This document shows positions 34,182-43,547 of a stretch of 44,852 nt of DNA, one piece after another. A program made the translations under genes and the position numbers. Under the pieces are notes generated by a model. The model saw only the letters and a program-made list of their open reading frames with translations, searched no databases and was not told the DNA's origin. How positions within the stretch are numbered: position 1 is the stretch's first letter; every line of letters starts with the position of its first letter. This DNA is from Bacteroidales bacterium. GTDB lineage: Bacteria > Bacteroidota > Bacteroidia > Bacteroidales > UBA12077. Where the stretch lies: positions 1-44,852 of the forward strand of contig JAUWQL010000010.1 in the NCBI GenBank assembly GCA_030611105.1, in the 5' to 3' direction.

Positions 34182-35534
34182 TTATTTTGCAATACCATCC
34201 ATCTTTTGAACAATAAATTTATAATGTTCTTTTAGTTCGGTTAGATCTTTATTTTTAAACCACGTTTTTAGATTAAATCTTAATCGGGCAAACATTTTTT
34301 TAACTTCAATATAATAATGAAACGCAAATAATCCTGCGAAAGGCAAACTAACAGGAACGGCAATTTGCAGCCACCAGGGTTCTAATACAAACAACCCTGC
34401 TATTATAAGTATTATGTAATAAATTGGGAAAAGAAATAATACGATAACATATCTAAACGAACTTAAAAATTGCAAGTCTTTTACTTTTTTTGTTGCCCAA
34501 ACAGGAATTTTATAAGGTAAATAATTTAAAATGCCACCATATAAATATAACGGCAAGAATAGAATTGCCAGTAAGGCCTGTCTAATAATTCCTAAAGTAG
34601 AGAATTTAGGTTTTTGAATAACCCAATGCCTGAATTTTAATTTATTAAGGAGTTCTGAATATCTTAGAGTTTTTTCATTTAATTCTTTTGTTTCTTCCGG
34701 ATTCTTGTCTACAAAATCATTTAACTGTTTAATAATATTTTGCTGGGCAAAAAGCTGGTTGGGTTGTTTTTTATTTTCAAACCCCATCTTTTTAATCATC
34801 TGAGGAAGGTAGATATACCTGATATCATTAAACATATCGTAATATTCCTCATTTTCGATATGAATCATGTATTTCTTTAATTCTTCAGATAGTTTTTTCT
34901 GAAGCAAATTTCTTGCACGTGGAGGATTTTTTTTATATTCATCGTAGTAATTTGATATACATATTGGTTCTCCAAAATAAACAAACAATTTACTACGGAA
35001 ATTAATATAATTGCTCCAGTCTAGTCCTACGGGAATAATTTTGATATTTAGCTTAAAATCATTTGCTTCCTCTGCTTCAAATGCAATTCGCAAAATACCT
35101 TTTTTTAAAGGTTTTAATTTTCTTAATCCAGCATGAGCACCTTCAGGTAAAATAACCAGACCGTTTTTGTTTTTTAATACATCAATTGTTTTTTGAAAAA
35201 TAGCATCGTTATATCCCAGGCTTTCTTTACCATCACGGATTCTATAAATAGGTAAAATCTTAAAAAGGGTTAAAAGCTTTTCAATTGTTTTCTTTTTAAA
35301 AATATCGGCTCTTGCTAAAAATACTGGTTGCGTTTTAATAGTTGTCAGTATCGCCATAGCATCCATTAAAGCATTCTGATGATTTGGTGCATATATTATG
35401 ATATCATCTGTTGGTACATTTTCGAAATTATAAACTGTTGTTCTGAAATATATTTTTGTAACTTTGTCAGTATAAGGTCTTAATAATCCATACACTGGAT
35501 GTTTTTTCTCAATAGTTTCTCTGCTTATAGTCAT
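34182..35534 (-). CDS. PlsC-type acyltransferase with C-terminal membrane segments
   Basis: 450 residues. The N-terminal half is a glycerolipid acyltransferase domain: catalytic block APNHQNALMDAM near residue 50 (H and D five residues apart, where classical PlsC has four), ILPIYRIRDGKE, then LVILPEGAHAGLRKLKPLKKG and KIIPVGLDWSNYI. This pattern resembles eukaryotic-like glycerol-3-phosphate/DHAP acyltransferases more than PlsC itself. The C-terminal part (~310-420) has three to four hydrophobic segments. Likely an inner-membrane phospholipid or lipid acyltransferase; substrate unknown. The sodium/bile-acid-type transporter ends upstream on the same strand, 10 bases away. Confidence 0.82.
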   Translation of the reverse strand: MTISRETIEKKHPVYGLLRPYTDKVTKIYFRTTVYNFENVPTDDIIIYAPNHQNALMDAMAILTTIKTQPVFLARADIFKKKTIEKLLTLFKILPIYRIRDGKESLGYNDAIFQKTIDVLKNKNGLVILPEGAHAGLRKLKPLKKGILRIAFEAEEANDFKLNIKIIPVGLDWSNYINFRSKLFVYFGEPICISNYYDEYKKNPPRARNLLQKKLSEELKKYMIHIENEEYYDMFNDIRYIYLPQMIKKMGFENKKQPNQLFAQQNIIKQLNDFVDKNPEETKELNEKTLRYSELLNKLKFRHWVIQKPKFSTLGIIRQALLAILFLPLYLYGGILNYLPYKIPVWATKKVKDLQFLSSFRYVIVLFLFPIYYIILIIAGLFVLEPWWLQIAVPVSLPFAGLFAFHYYIEVKKMFARLRFNLKTWFKNKDLTELKEHYKFIVQKMDGIAK

Positions 35535-35544
35535 ATTTTATTAA

Positions 35545-36483
35545 TTAATTATTTTTAATTGGTTTTTTCGACATTATTGTAGCTATACCTAATCCGGATA
35601 TAATATGCCAGATTCCCCATAAAGCAGCAATAAATGCCATGCCGCCCAGGCCATTAAATAAATTGGGATTAAAAATTAAAACAAGAGCAAGACCTGAATT
35701 TTGTATGCCCGTTTCAATTGTTATTGTTCTAACATCGGTTTTATTACGTTTAAAAAGTGATGCTATGGAATATCCGGTCATTAATGCGAGGGCATTATGT
35801 ATAAATACGATTAAAAAAATTAAATGTACATACTTTAAAAAATACTCCCAGTTTAAGGTAAGGGCTACAATTACATAACCGGCAAAAATAACTATTGAGG
35901 CAATTTTAATTGGTTTGACAATTATCGAAGTGGTTTTTGGAAATTTATATGAAAATAACATTCCAATGGTTAAAGGAACACCAAGTAAAATAAACATAGT
36001 TTTAGACATTTCAATAGGATCAATTTCAATTGGGATTATTAATCCTGCTCCTTTAGAATATATTACTGCATAAATACCACCCCAAAATGCAAAGTTTAGA
36101 GGTGTCATGATTACTGCCGAGAAATCTGCAACTGCTGTCAGGCTTACCGATAATTCGGTATTTCCTTTAGCTAAAGCTGTCATAAAATTAGAAATATTTC
36201 CCCCGGGACAAGCAGCTACCAATATCATACCTAATGCAATGCTAGGTGAAGGATTAATGATTAAAATCAAACCGAGTGTCAGGAGCGGCAGAAGGAGAAA
36301 TTGAGCTACAATACCTATAATTGCTGATTTAGGATTGGCAAAAACTTTTTTAAACTTCTCTGTTTTTAGTTCAAGTGCTACACCAAACATAACAAAAGCA
36401 AGAGTAATATTTAAAAAGAATAAACCCTCAGAATTAAAATTTAAGTGTATATTATCAAGTAAAACCAACGAATCTGCAAACAT
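35545..36483 (-). CDS. Bile acid:sodium symporter (BASS) family transporter
   Basis: 312 residues with nine or ten hydrophobic segments typical of the BASS family. The substrate-site motifs are visible: PGGNISNFMTALAKGNTELSVSLT, which matches the family's PGG...S...A.G...LS pattern, and ETGIQNSGLALVL near residue 250. BASS members carry organic anions or pantoate-like acids with Na+; bile acid transport should not be assumed. Likely co-transcribed with the acyltransferase 10 bases downstream. Confidence 0.88.
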   Translation of the reverse strand: MFADSLVLLDNIHLNFNSEGLFFLNITLAFVMFGVALELKTEKFKKVFANPKSAIIGIVAQFLLLPLLTLGLILIINPSPSIALGMILVAACPGGNISNFMTALAKGNTELSVSLTAVADFSAVIMTPLNFAFWGGIYAVIYSKGAGLIIPIEIDPIEMSKTMFILLGVPLTIGMLFSYKFPKTTSIIVKPIKIASIVIFAGYVIVALTLNWEYFLKYVHLIFLIVFIHNALALMTGYSIASLFKRNKTDVRTITIETGIQNSGLALVLIFNPNLFNGLGGMAFIAALWGIWHIISGLGIATIMSKKPIKNN

Positions 36484-36733
36484 AATTTTTTCTTTTAACG
36501 CTGATAAAAATAAACAAATGAATTTAAAAAAAAAGAAGAATAGGAATTTATGAAGAGAATTATTGATTGAAAGGGGTTTTACGTGACCAGAAGTTATTTT
36601 AATATATAAATTTAATTAGTTGGTCAAAAAACATTTTTCAAACTCGACATTCTTATTAAAGATTTATATATTTACATTAAACCTAAAGTACCAACCATCT
36701 TACTATTTAATAATCTAAAACTTTAATTAAATA

Positions 36734-37162
36734 GTGGAAAACAAAAAAATATTAAAGTTAATTGATGAAGTATCAGAAGTGCTTTCCTTATTGATTGAAT
36801 TAAGAAAGAAAGGTCGATTTAGAGAGGCGCTTGAAAAAATTGATGAAACTTTATTAAATTATTTCGAATGCGATTCGGATTTTATGTATTCTGTTTCGGA
36901 AGATTTTTTGATTGATGTTTTAAAAACGGAAAAGGGATTATCTTCGGAGCAGATAGTTTCATTGGCCGAAATTCTAAATGAAAAAGGAGATATACTTTTA
37001 GAACAGAATAATTTACGTGAAAGCCGGGAAATCCTAAAAAATACTTTGAAAATATATTATTTTCTAAACGAAGATCAAGATTTTTTTTCATTCAAGAATA
37101 TGAATAAAATGGTTTTGATTAATGACAAACTTTCAAAAATTAATGTTAAAATTGAAAATTAA
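36734..37162 (+). CDS. Small helical protein of unknown function (TPR-like)
   Basis: 142 residues, starting at a GTG. Almost entirely helical by composition, with paired helices that look TPR-like: LIELRKKGRFREALEKIDETL and LNEKGDILLEQNNLRESREI. No signal peptide or membrane segment. Its TAA stop shares the palindrome TTAA (37159-37162) with the convergent pgi gene. No family recognised; a scaffolding or adaptor role is only a guess. Confidence 0.62.
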   Translation: MENKKILKLIDEVSEVLSLLIELRKKGRFREALEKIDETLLNYFECDSDFMYSVSEDFLIDVLKTEKGLSSEQIVSLAEILNEKGDILLEQNNLRESREILKNTLKIYYFLNEDQDFFSFKNMNKMVLINDKLSKINVKIEN

Positions 37163-38511
37163 CTGATACGATTTTTTATTTTCCTGCTTTCTTCCTCAAA
37201 CCCCGGTTTTTCTAACAAAGCAAACATGTTATTTTTATAAGCTTCTACACCTGGCTGATCAAAAGGATTGATATCCAGCAAATAACCACTTATTGCACAA
37301 GATTTTTCAAAGAAATATATAAGTTGACCGATATAATATTCTGTTATTTCGGGTATCGTAATTTTAATGTTTGGAACATTTCCATCAATATGTGCAAGCC
37401 TTGTACCTAGCTCGGCCATTTTATTTACGTAATCAATAGGTTTTTCTGCAAGATAATTTAACTTATCGAAGTTGTTTTTATCATCAGGTATTTTTAGGCT
37501 GAATTTAGTTTTTTCAACCGAAATCACTGTTTCAAATATGTTTCGTAAGCCCTCCTGAACATATTGTCCTAAGGAATGTAAATCCGTAGTGAAACTTACG
37601 CTTGCCGGGAAAATACCTTTATTTTCTTTTCCTTCGCTCTCACCAAATAACTGTTTCCACCATTCAGCAATATAATTTAATCTGAGATCGTAGTTTGCAA
37701 GAATTTCTGTTGTTTTATTTCTCGAATAAAGTGCATGTCTTATCGCAGCATATTGATAAACAGGATTTTTCTCAAACGAATTGTTTTGGGAGTTTTCAAA
37801 CATTGATTTTGCACCATTAAGGAGTTCTTCAATATTGTAACCAGCACAGGCAATAGGAAGTAATCCTACAGGAGTTAATACAGAATATCGACCACCAATA
37901 TCATCATCAATAATAAATGACTTATAATTTCCTCGTTTCGTCATATTTCGCAAAGCCCCTTTTGAAGCATCTGTTATTGCAATAATTCGGTTTGAAGTTT
38001 CTTGTTTCCCAAATCTGCTTTCAAGATCTTTTCTAAGCAAGCGAAAGGCAATGGCTGGTTCTGTAGTGGTACCCGACTTTGAAATAACAACGAGCGAATA
38101 TTTTTTATCTTTTAAAAAATCTAAAAGCTCATAATGATAATCTTCTGATAAGTTTTGACCGGCAAAAAGGATGTGTGGATTTTTTCTTTCTTGTTTTAAA
38201 TGATCAAATTGTCCTGATAATGCTTCAATAACTGCTTTTGCTCCAAGATATGATCCTCCGATTCCAATAACCACAATTACGTCTGATTTTTCTCGCAATT
38301 GTTTTGCTGTTTCATTAATCTCTGATATTAGATCGCTTGAAATATTATTTGGCAGGTTTACCCAACCCAAAAAATCGCTTCCTTTACCTGTCTTGTTAAT
38401 TAATTTTTCGTTCTGATCTTTAACCAGTTTGTCATAGTTATTAAAATTATTCTTGTCAATAAACGATAATGCATTTTTCAAATCAACTTGTAAATGTTTC
38501 ATGACAAACAA
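37159..38511 (-). CDS. pgi: Glucose-6-phosphate isomerase
   Basis: Interconverts glucose 6-phosphate and fructose 6-phosphate in glycolysis/gluconeogenesis. SIS-fold motifs: VVIGIGGSYLGAKA, ISKSGTTTEPAIAFR, and the signature GRYSVLTPVGLLPIA; FGESEGKENKG includes the active-site Glu. 450 residues, the short bacterial form. MKHLQVDLKN at 38502 is an alternative start. Third gene of lysS-gpsA-pgi, 11 bases after gpsA. Confidence 0.95.
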   Translation of the reverse strand: MFVMKHLQVDLKNALSFIDKNNFNNYDKLVKDQNEKLINKTGKGSDFLGWVNLPNNISSDLISEINETAKQLREKSDVIVVIGIGGSYLGAKAVIEALSGQFDHLKQERKNPHILFAGQNLSEDYHYELLDFLKDKKYSLVVISKSGTTTEPAIAFRLLRKDLESRFGKQETSNRIIAITDASKGALRNMTKRGNYKSFIIDDDIGGRYSVLTPVGLLPIACAGYNIEELLNGAKSMFENSQNNSFEKNPVYQYAAIRHALYSRNKTTEILANYDLRLNYIAEWWKQLFGESEGKENKGIFPASVSFTTDLHSLGQYVQEGLRNIFETVISVEKTKFSLKIPDDKNNFDKLNYLAEKPIDYVNKMAELGTRLAHIDGNVPNIKITIPEITEYYIGQLIYFFEKSCAISGYLLDINPFDQPGVEAYKNNMFALLEKPGFEEESRKIKNRIS

Positions 38512-38522
38512 AGTTTAATAAT

Positions 38523-39518
38523 TTATCTAAGATTTTCAGTTAATAATTTTATTTCAATGGCAGGAGATATTTTTTCATATAAAATATTATATACAGCTTC
38601 GGTAATTGGCATGTTTACAATATATTTTTTATTGATTTCCATGATAGATTTCACGGCATAATAGCCCTCTGCAATCATGTTCATTTCCAGTTGAGCCGAT
38701 TTAACAGAATAGCCTTTACCAATCATATTGCCAAAAGTTCTGTTGCGACTAAACTGTGAATAAGCTGTGACCATTAAATCACCTAAATATGCAGAACTTT
38801 GTATGTCACGTGTAATAGGATGAACAGCATCAACAAAACGTTTTATTTCCTGTATCGAGTTTGAAATAAGTACGGCATTGAAATTATCACCATAACCCAA
38901 ACCATGACAAATTCCTGCCGCAACAGCAAATACATTTTTCAATACAGCAGAATATTCTGTACCATAAATATCGTCAGAAATGCTGGTTTTTATGTATTGT
39001 GTACTTAACAGATCTGCAATTAAACGTGCATTTTTTAAATTTTCAGATGCCATTGTCAGATATGATAGTCTTTCCAGAGCAACTTCCTCGGCATGACAAG
39101 GGCCCGAAATAACCACAAATGATTCCAGTGGTACATTATATTGCTGATTAAAGAATTCTCCAATTATCAAGTTATCATCAGGAACAATTCCCTTAATTGC
39201 AGAAACAATCAATTTAGCACTTATATCAACTTTAAGATTATGTAGTGCGTCTTTTAAAAATGCCGATGGAATAGCAAAAATCAGAATATCAGCATTCTCA
39301 ACAGCTTTACTTATATCACAAAATAGAGCAATCTTATTGGTGTCGAGAGTAACAGAGCTTAAATAGAAATTATTGTGTTTATGTTGCTTTATAAAATTAA
39401 TTTTTTCGGTACTTCTCATGTACCAATTGATATCATCAATATTTTCGAGAAGCATTTTTATGATAGCCGTTGCCCAGCTACCTCCACCTAAAATTGCTAC
39501 TTTTGGTTTTTGCTTCAT
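38523..39518 (-). CDS. gpsA: Glycerol-3-phosphate dehydrogenase [NAD(P)+]
   Basis: Reduces DHAP to sn-glycerol 3-phosphate for phospholipid synthesis. NAD(P)-binding AILGGGSWATAI (9-20) replaces the usual GAGSWGTA with close fit. Further motifs: FVVISGPCHAEEVAL (family GPSFA region, Ser replaced by Cys) and the catalytic-lysine segment EYSAVLKNVFAVAAGI. 331 residues. It lies 5 bases after lysS and 11 bases before pgi. Confidence 0.94.
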   Translation of the reverse strand: MKQKPKVAILGGGSWATAIIKMLLENIDDINWYMRSTEKINFIKQHKHNNFYLSSVTLDTNKIALFCDISKAVENADILIFAIPSAFLKDALHNLKVDISAKLIVSAIKGIVPDDNLIIGEFFNQQYNVPLESFVVISGPCHAEEVALERLSYLTMASENLKNARLIADLLSTQYIKTSISDDIYGTEYSAVLKNVFAVAAGICHGLGYGDNFNAVLISNSIQEIKRFVDAVHPITRDIQSSAYLGDLMVTAYSQFSRNRTFGNMIGKGYSVKSAQLEMNMIAEGYYAVKSIMEINKKYIVNMPITEAVYNILYEKISPAIEIKLLTENLR

Positions 39519-39523
39519 TTAGA

Positions 39524-41254
39524 TTATTTTATGTTTTCAATCCAGCCTTTTACATCATCCTGACTGGGATTTTGCAAGCCCAATTTATGCTTTTTATTTG
39601 TACCACACAATTTTTGATGTAAAGCTCCGGGACTAGAATCTTTCATGCTTGCTACAGTTAAATAACCTGATTTTTGAATTACAGGAACCCATTCTTCAGG
39701 AATCCCTAATTCAGTATAGCTTGATACATCATCTTTTTGAGCTTTCTTTTCCGGTCTCATCTGAGGGAAAAAAAGTACATCCTGGATAGATGGTGAATTA
39801 GTCATTATCATTGCTAAACGATCAACACCAATGCCTAGACCACTTGTAGGAGGCATTCCATACTCAATAGCTTTTAAGAAGTCTTCGTCAAGTACCATGG
39901 CTTCTTCATCACCTCGTTTGCCTAAAATCAACTGTTGTTCAAACCGTTCACGCTGATCGATCGGATCATTCAATTCAGAATAAGCATTGCAAATTTCTTT
40001 TCCATTACAAATAGCTTCAAATCGCTCTACCAACCCATCAATACTACGATGTTTCTTTGCCAATGGAGACATTTCAATCGGATAATCTGTTATGAAAGTT
40101 GGCTGAATCAATTTTGACTCACACATTTCACCGAAAATTTCATCAATCAGTTTACCTTTACCCATTGTTTCATCAACAGAAATTTCAAGTTTTTCAGCTG
40201 TTTCGAATAGCTCTTTTTCATCCATATCCGATATGTCAATTCCGGTAAATTCACGGATAACTTCAAACATAGTATATCGTTTCCATGGACGTTTAAAATT
40301 GATTATATTTTCCCCGACTTTTACTTCTGTTGTTCCATGAATATCTATAGCAATTTTTTCAACCATTTCTTCAACGGTTTCCATCATCCAGTTGTAATCT
40401 TTATAAGCAACGTAAAGTTCCATTTGTGTAAATTCCGGATTATGGAAACGGCTCATTCCCTCGTTACGGAAATCTTTAGCAAATTCATACACCCCGTCAA
40501 AACCACCAACAATTAATCTTTTCAGGTAAAGCTCATTAGCAATTCTTAAATATAAAGTCTGATCTAAAGTATTATGATATGTTTTAAACGGACGTGCAGC
40601 AGCTCCTCCATATAATGGTTGTAGAACCGGAGTTTCAACTTCCAGATAACCTTTGCCATTTAAATACTCACGCATTGAGTTGGTAAGCTTAGTTCTTTTA
40701 ACAAAAGCATCTTTAACTTCAGGATTTACAATTAAATCCAAATGACGCTGACGATATCTTTGTTCCGGATCAGAAAAGGCATCGTAAACTTTTCCATCTT
40801 TTTCTTTTACTATTGGCAGAGGCCTGATTGATTTACTTAAAACGATAAATTCAGTTACATTTATAGACGTTTCACCAACCTGGGTAATAAATACATTTCC
40901 TTTTACACCAATAATATCACCTATATCTAAAAGTTTTTTAAATACTGTGTTGTATAATGTTTTATCCTCGCCTGCGCAAATATTATCACGTTTAAAGTAA
41001 ATCTGGATTTTGCCTTTATCGTCTTGTAACTCAACAAATGAGGCACTTCCCATAATTCTTCTTTTCATGATTCTTCCTGCTATGCTAACTTCCTGGAAAT
41101 TATTCTTTTCCGGATCGAATTTAGAAAGGATCTCTTCTGATGAAGTATTCACTTCATATTTAGCAGCAGGGTAAGGATTAATCCCTAATTTCCTTAATTC
41201 TTCTAGTGATTGCCTGCGAATAATCTCTTGTTCGCTTAATTCTAAATTCATCAT
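39524..41254 (-). CDS. lysS: Lysyl-tRNA synthetase, class II
   Basis: Charges tRNA-Lys. OB-fold anticodon domain at ~55-160, then the class II core: motif 1 in [20 protein letters not shown], motif 2 in [20 protein letters not shown] and motif 3 in [15 protein letters not shown]. 576 residues; the last ~75 (after FFPQMRPEK) form an extra helical domain, ending DVKGWIENI, of the kind seen in Bacteroidota LysS. Start at 41254 is supported by a -7 box 38 bases upstream. First gene of the lysS-gpsA-pgi operon. Confidence 0.97.
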   Translation of the reverse strand: MMNLELSEQEIIRRQSLEELRKLGINPYPAAKYEVNTSSEEILSKFDPEKNNFQEVSIAGRIMKRRIMGSASFVELQDDKGKIQIYFKRDNICAGEDKTLYNTVFKKLLDIGDIIGVKGNVFITQVGETSINVTEFIVLSKSIRPLPIVKEKDGKVYDAFSDPEQRYRQRHLDLIVNPEVKDAFVKRTKLTNSMREYLNGKGYLEVETPVLQPLYGGAAARPFKTYHNTLDQTLYLRIANELYLKRLIVGGFDGVYEFAKDFRNEGMSRFHNPEFTQMELYVAYKDYNWMMETVEEMVEKIAIDIHGTTEVKVGENIINFKRPWKRYTMFEVIREFTGIDISDMDEKELFETAEKLEISVDETMGKGKLIDEIFGEMCESKLIQPTFITDYPIEMSPLAKKHRSIDGLVERFEAICNGKEICNAYSELNDPIDQRERFEQQLILGKRGDEEAMVLDEDFLKAIEYGMPPTSGLGIGVDRLAMIMTNSPSIQDVLFFPQMRPEKKAQKDDVSSYTELGIPEEWVPVIQKSGYLTVASMKDSSPGALHQKLCGTNKKHKLGLQNPSQDDVKGWIENIK

Positions 41255-41291
41255 ACAAATTCAATATTTAACTTTTATCAAAAAAACAGGG

Positions 41292-41299
41292 CAAAGGTA
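41292..41299 (-). promoter_or_regulatory. -7 element of the lysS-gpsA-pgi operon
   Basis: On the minus strand this reads TACCTTTG, an exact TAnnTTTG match and the most common Bacteroidota version, ending 37 bases before the lysS start codon. A -33 TTG is not clear. Confidence 0.5.
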
Positions 41300-41392
41300 A
41301 GATTAAAAAATAAATTATCTATTTATAATTATTGCCCGTAGAGCATTAAGTTTTGTAGTAAATAACACGTCGAAAACTTTACTCCGTAGGAG

Positions 41393-41632
41393 TTAAATAT
41401 TATCAATAAAATCAAAAAGAAATTTTTCATCGAATTCAATTCTCAAATTTTTTAAGAAATTGGACGTACTCCTCTCTAAACGTCTTTTTTGATGGTGTTT
41501 TTCCTGATTTAGAATTTATTAATTTACGGTTCTGCTACTACAATACTATAACCGTCACGCAGTAATAATGCTACGAAAATATACTGGAAATAAATTTCAA
41601 ATACTCATTACGCCAGCTTTCCTTTCTAAATA
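41393..41632 (-). pseudogene. Remnant of an IS200/Y1-type (REP-associated) transposase
   Basis: Frames on the minus strand give two pieces of a Y1 transposase separated by stops and deletion: [18 protein letters not shown] (the helix after the first strand) and SGKTPSKKTFREEYVQFLKK followed, after a frameshift, by RIEFDEKFLFDFIDNI and a stop at 41393-41395. This is the usual C-terminal tail of the family. The HUH catalytic region in the middle is missing, so the gene is dead. Confidence 0.55.
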
Positions 41633-41634
41633 TT

Positions 41635-41823
41635 TTGTTTTTCATCTACAATATTTACAAATATAATTATTGCAATGTTAAAATAGCATCCATTTTTATG
41701 TTTCAGCTTACAAAAAATGAATTTGATAACTTGAAATCGCAAATTGCGACATCAAGTTGGGGTGGAAGACGAATATTGCCATATGTATTTACTGAACATG
41801 GAGTTTTAATATACCAAACATGA
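41635..41823 (+). pseudogene. Fragment of an ORF6N-domain gene
   Basis: The translated end, [20 protein letters not shown] followed by [16 protein letters not shown], is the diagnostic core of ORF6N (KilA-N-like) DNA-binding proteins common in Bacteroidota. It breaks off where the family continues AMLS. Both the N-terminal strand and the whole C-terminal half are missing. It is phage- or plasmid-derived debris in the same decayed gap as the transposase remnant. Confidence 0.65.
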
Positions 41824-41890
41824 TAATATCATATTCATCTAGTAATCAAATAAGATGATTTTATTTAAATTTTATTATAGATAATCGTAA

Positions 41891-41919
41891 TTGTTTTTAT
41901 TTAGAATACTTTAATTTTG
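41891..41919 (+). promoter_or_regulatory. Promoter of lipA-lipB
   Basis: TTG at 41891-41893 and TAATTTTG at 41912-41919 with an 18-base spacer match -33/-7. A transcript from here would begin near 41925, after the first in-frame start at 41917, so it favours the lipA start at 41950. Confidence 0.55.
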
Positions 41920-41949
41920 CATGTAATTATTGATTTTCAAAGAGTGGGT

Positions 41950-42837
41950 ATGGAATCAGGAAAAACAAATAATCAACGTTTGCCTCGATGGATGAAAATG
42001 CAGATGCCAAAGGGCGAGTCATATTCTAAAGTAAAAAACACCGTTAATAAATATAATTTACATACTATTTGCACAAGTGGTAATTGCCCTAATATTGGTG
42101 ATTGCTGGAACAGGGGAACTGCTACATTCATGATTTTAGGCGAAATTTGTACCCGCTCATGTAAGTTTTGTGGTGTAAAAACGGGAAAACCACTTCCTGT
42201 TGATTGGGATGAACCAAACAGGATAGCCGAATCGGTAAAATTAATGAATGTTAAGCACTGTGTTATTACTTCGGTAGACCGTGATGACCTTGATGATGGA
42301 GGAGCCTTACTTTGGGCAAAAACAATCAAAACAATTAAAAAAGTTAATCCTGAAACAACAATTGAAACACTTATTCCTGATTTCGATGGTGTTGAAAAAG
42401 ATATAAATACAATAATAGAAGCGAAGCCTGAAGTTATTTCACACAATCTGGAAACGGCTGAACGATTGACACTTCAGATTAGAAGCAGGGCGAAATATCA
42501 GAGTAGTTTACAAGTAATAAAACAAATTGCCGAATCAGGAATCACTGCTAAATCAGGAATTATGCTGGGCCTTGGAGAAACAGAAGAAGAAATTTTGCAA
42601 GTTATGGATGATCTTTTAGCTGTTGGTTGTAAAGTAATGACTATTGGTCAATATTTGGCACCAACTATGGGGCATATTCAGGTTAAAGAATATGTTACGC
42701 CTGAAAAATTTGAAGAATATAGAAAAATTGGTTTGGAAAAAGGATTTCAGTTTGTTGAAAGTAGCCCTTTGGTGAGGTCGTCTTATAAGGCAGAAAATCA
42801 TGCCATGCCTGCCGGCAGGCAGGTTTGTGCACATTAA
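41950..42837 (+). CDS. lipA: Lipoyl synthase
   Basis: Radical SAM enzyme that inserts two sulfurs into octanoyl-protein to make lipoate. Auxiliary-cluster motif CTSGNCPNIGDC (CX4CX5C), radical SAM motif CTRSCKFC (CX3CX2C) and the C-terminal VRSSYKAENH with the cluster-ligating serine are all intact. The frame opens at 41917, but that lies inside the promoter; ATG at 41950 gives MESGKTNNQRLPRWMK. After AENH the protein continues AMPAGRQVCAH, encoded by a GC-rich dispersed palindrome, where family members end within a few residues. The stop overlaps lipB as TAATG. Confidence 0.95.
   Translation: MESGKTNNQRLPRWMKMQMPKGESYSKVKNTVNKYNLHTICTSGNCPNIGDCWNRGTATFMILGEICTRSCKFCGVKTGKPLPVDWDEPNRIAESVKLMNVKHCVITSVDRDDLDDGGALLWAKTIKTIKKVNPETTIETLIPDFDGVEKDINTIIEAKPEVISHNLETAERLTLQIRSRAKYQSSLQVIKQIAESGITAKSGIMLGLGETEEEILQVMDDLLAVGCKVMTIGQYLAPTMGHIQVKEYVTPEKFEEYRKIGLEKGFQFVESSPLVRSSYKAENHAMPAGRQVCAH
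42807..42823. repeat. GC-rich palindrome inside the 3' end of lipA
   Basis: GCCTGCCGGCAGGC is a perfect 14-base palindrome followed by AGG. It encodes the PAGRQ stretch, a well-known translation product of such repeats. Related palindromes lie at 15582-15601 and 18819-18840. Confidence 0.7.
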
Positions 42838-43547
42838 TGATTATAGTGATGAAGGATGTAAAATTTGAAGATTTAGGACTAATTGAATATAAAAATGCCT
42901 GGGATTATCAGGAAAAGGTATTTGCTGATTATATTAAAATAAAAGCTGAGAATAGAGAGCTTCCGGAAAATGAACAGAAAGAAATTGAGGGAAAAGTTCT
43001 TTTTTGTGAGCATCCGCATGTTTATACTTTGGGTAAAAGTGGAACGCAAAACAATTTATTAATTAATGACGAGTTTTTAAATAAAATACAAGCAACATAT
43101 TGCAAGACAAATAGAGGAGGAGATATAACTTATCATGGTCCGGGACAAATAGTTGGATATCCGATTATTGATCTTGAGCGTTTTAATTTGCAGGTGAAAC
43201 AATATATAGCTAACTTGGAGCAATCAATTATTCTTACTTTAAAAGAGTTTGGTATTGAATCGGAGTCCTTGCAAGGAGCAACAGGAGTATGGCTCGAAAC
43301 AGAAACTAACAAAGTAAGAAAAATTTGTGCAATAGGTGTTAAAGCAAGTCGATTTATTACAATGCATGGATTCGCTTTTAATGTAAACACCAATCTCGAA
43401 TATTTTAATCATATTAACCCTTGTGGATTTATTGATAAGGGAGTAACATCGATGGAGAAGGAATTAGGTGAAAAAGTAGATTTTGAAAAAGTAAAAGATG
43501 TTTTAAAAGTAAAAATGGAAGAAGTATTTGGGATGAACTTAAGGTAG
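42837..43547 (+). CDS. lipB: Lipoyl(octanoyl) transferase
   Basis: Transfers octanoyl from ACP to lipoyl-domain proteins, the step before LipA. Motifs: RGGDITYHGPGQIVGYPIIDL and KICAIGVKASRFITMHGFAFNVN with the active-site lysine, then INPCGF with the catalytic cysteine. The frame opens at a TTG (42825), but ATG at 42837 overlaps the lipA stop (TAATG), favouring coupled translation; ATG at 42849 (MKDVKFEDLGL) is also possible. The TAG stop (43545-43547) lies inside the terminal repeat of a MITE-like element, so the last codons come from the element. Confidence 0.95.
   Translation: MIIVMKDVKFEDLGLIEYKNAWDYQEKVFADYIKIKAENRELPENEQKEIEGKVLFCEHPHVYTLGKSGTQNNLLINDEFLNKIQATYCKTNRGGDITYHGPGQIVGYPIIDLERFNLQVKQYIANLEQSIILTLKEFGIESESLQGATGVWLETETNKVRKICAIGVKASRFITMHGFAFNVNTNLEYFNHINPCGFIDKGVTSMEKELGEKVDFEKVKDVLKVKMEEVFGMNLR

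Noticed and set aside
41973-42446. 157-codon minus-strand open frame
   Set aside because: Wholly antisense to lipA, including both cysteine motifs; composition is that of an antisense frame and no family is recognisable.
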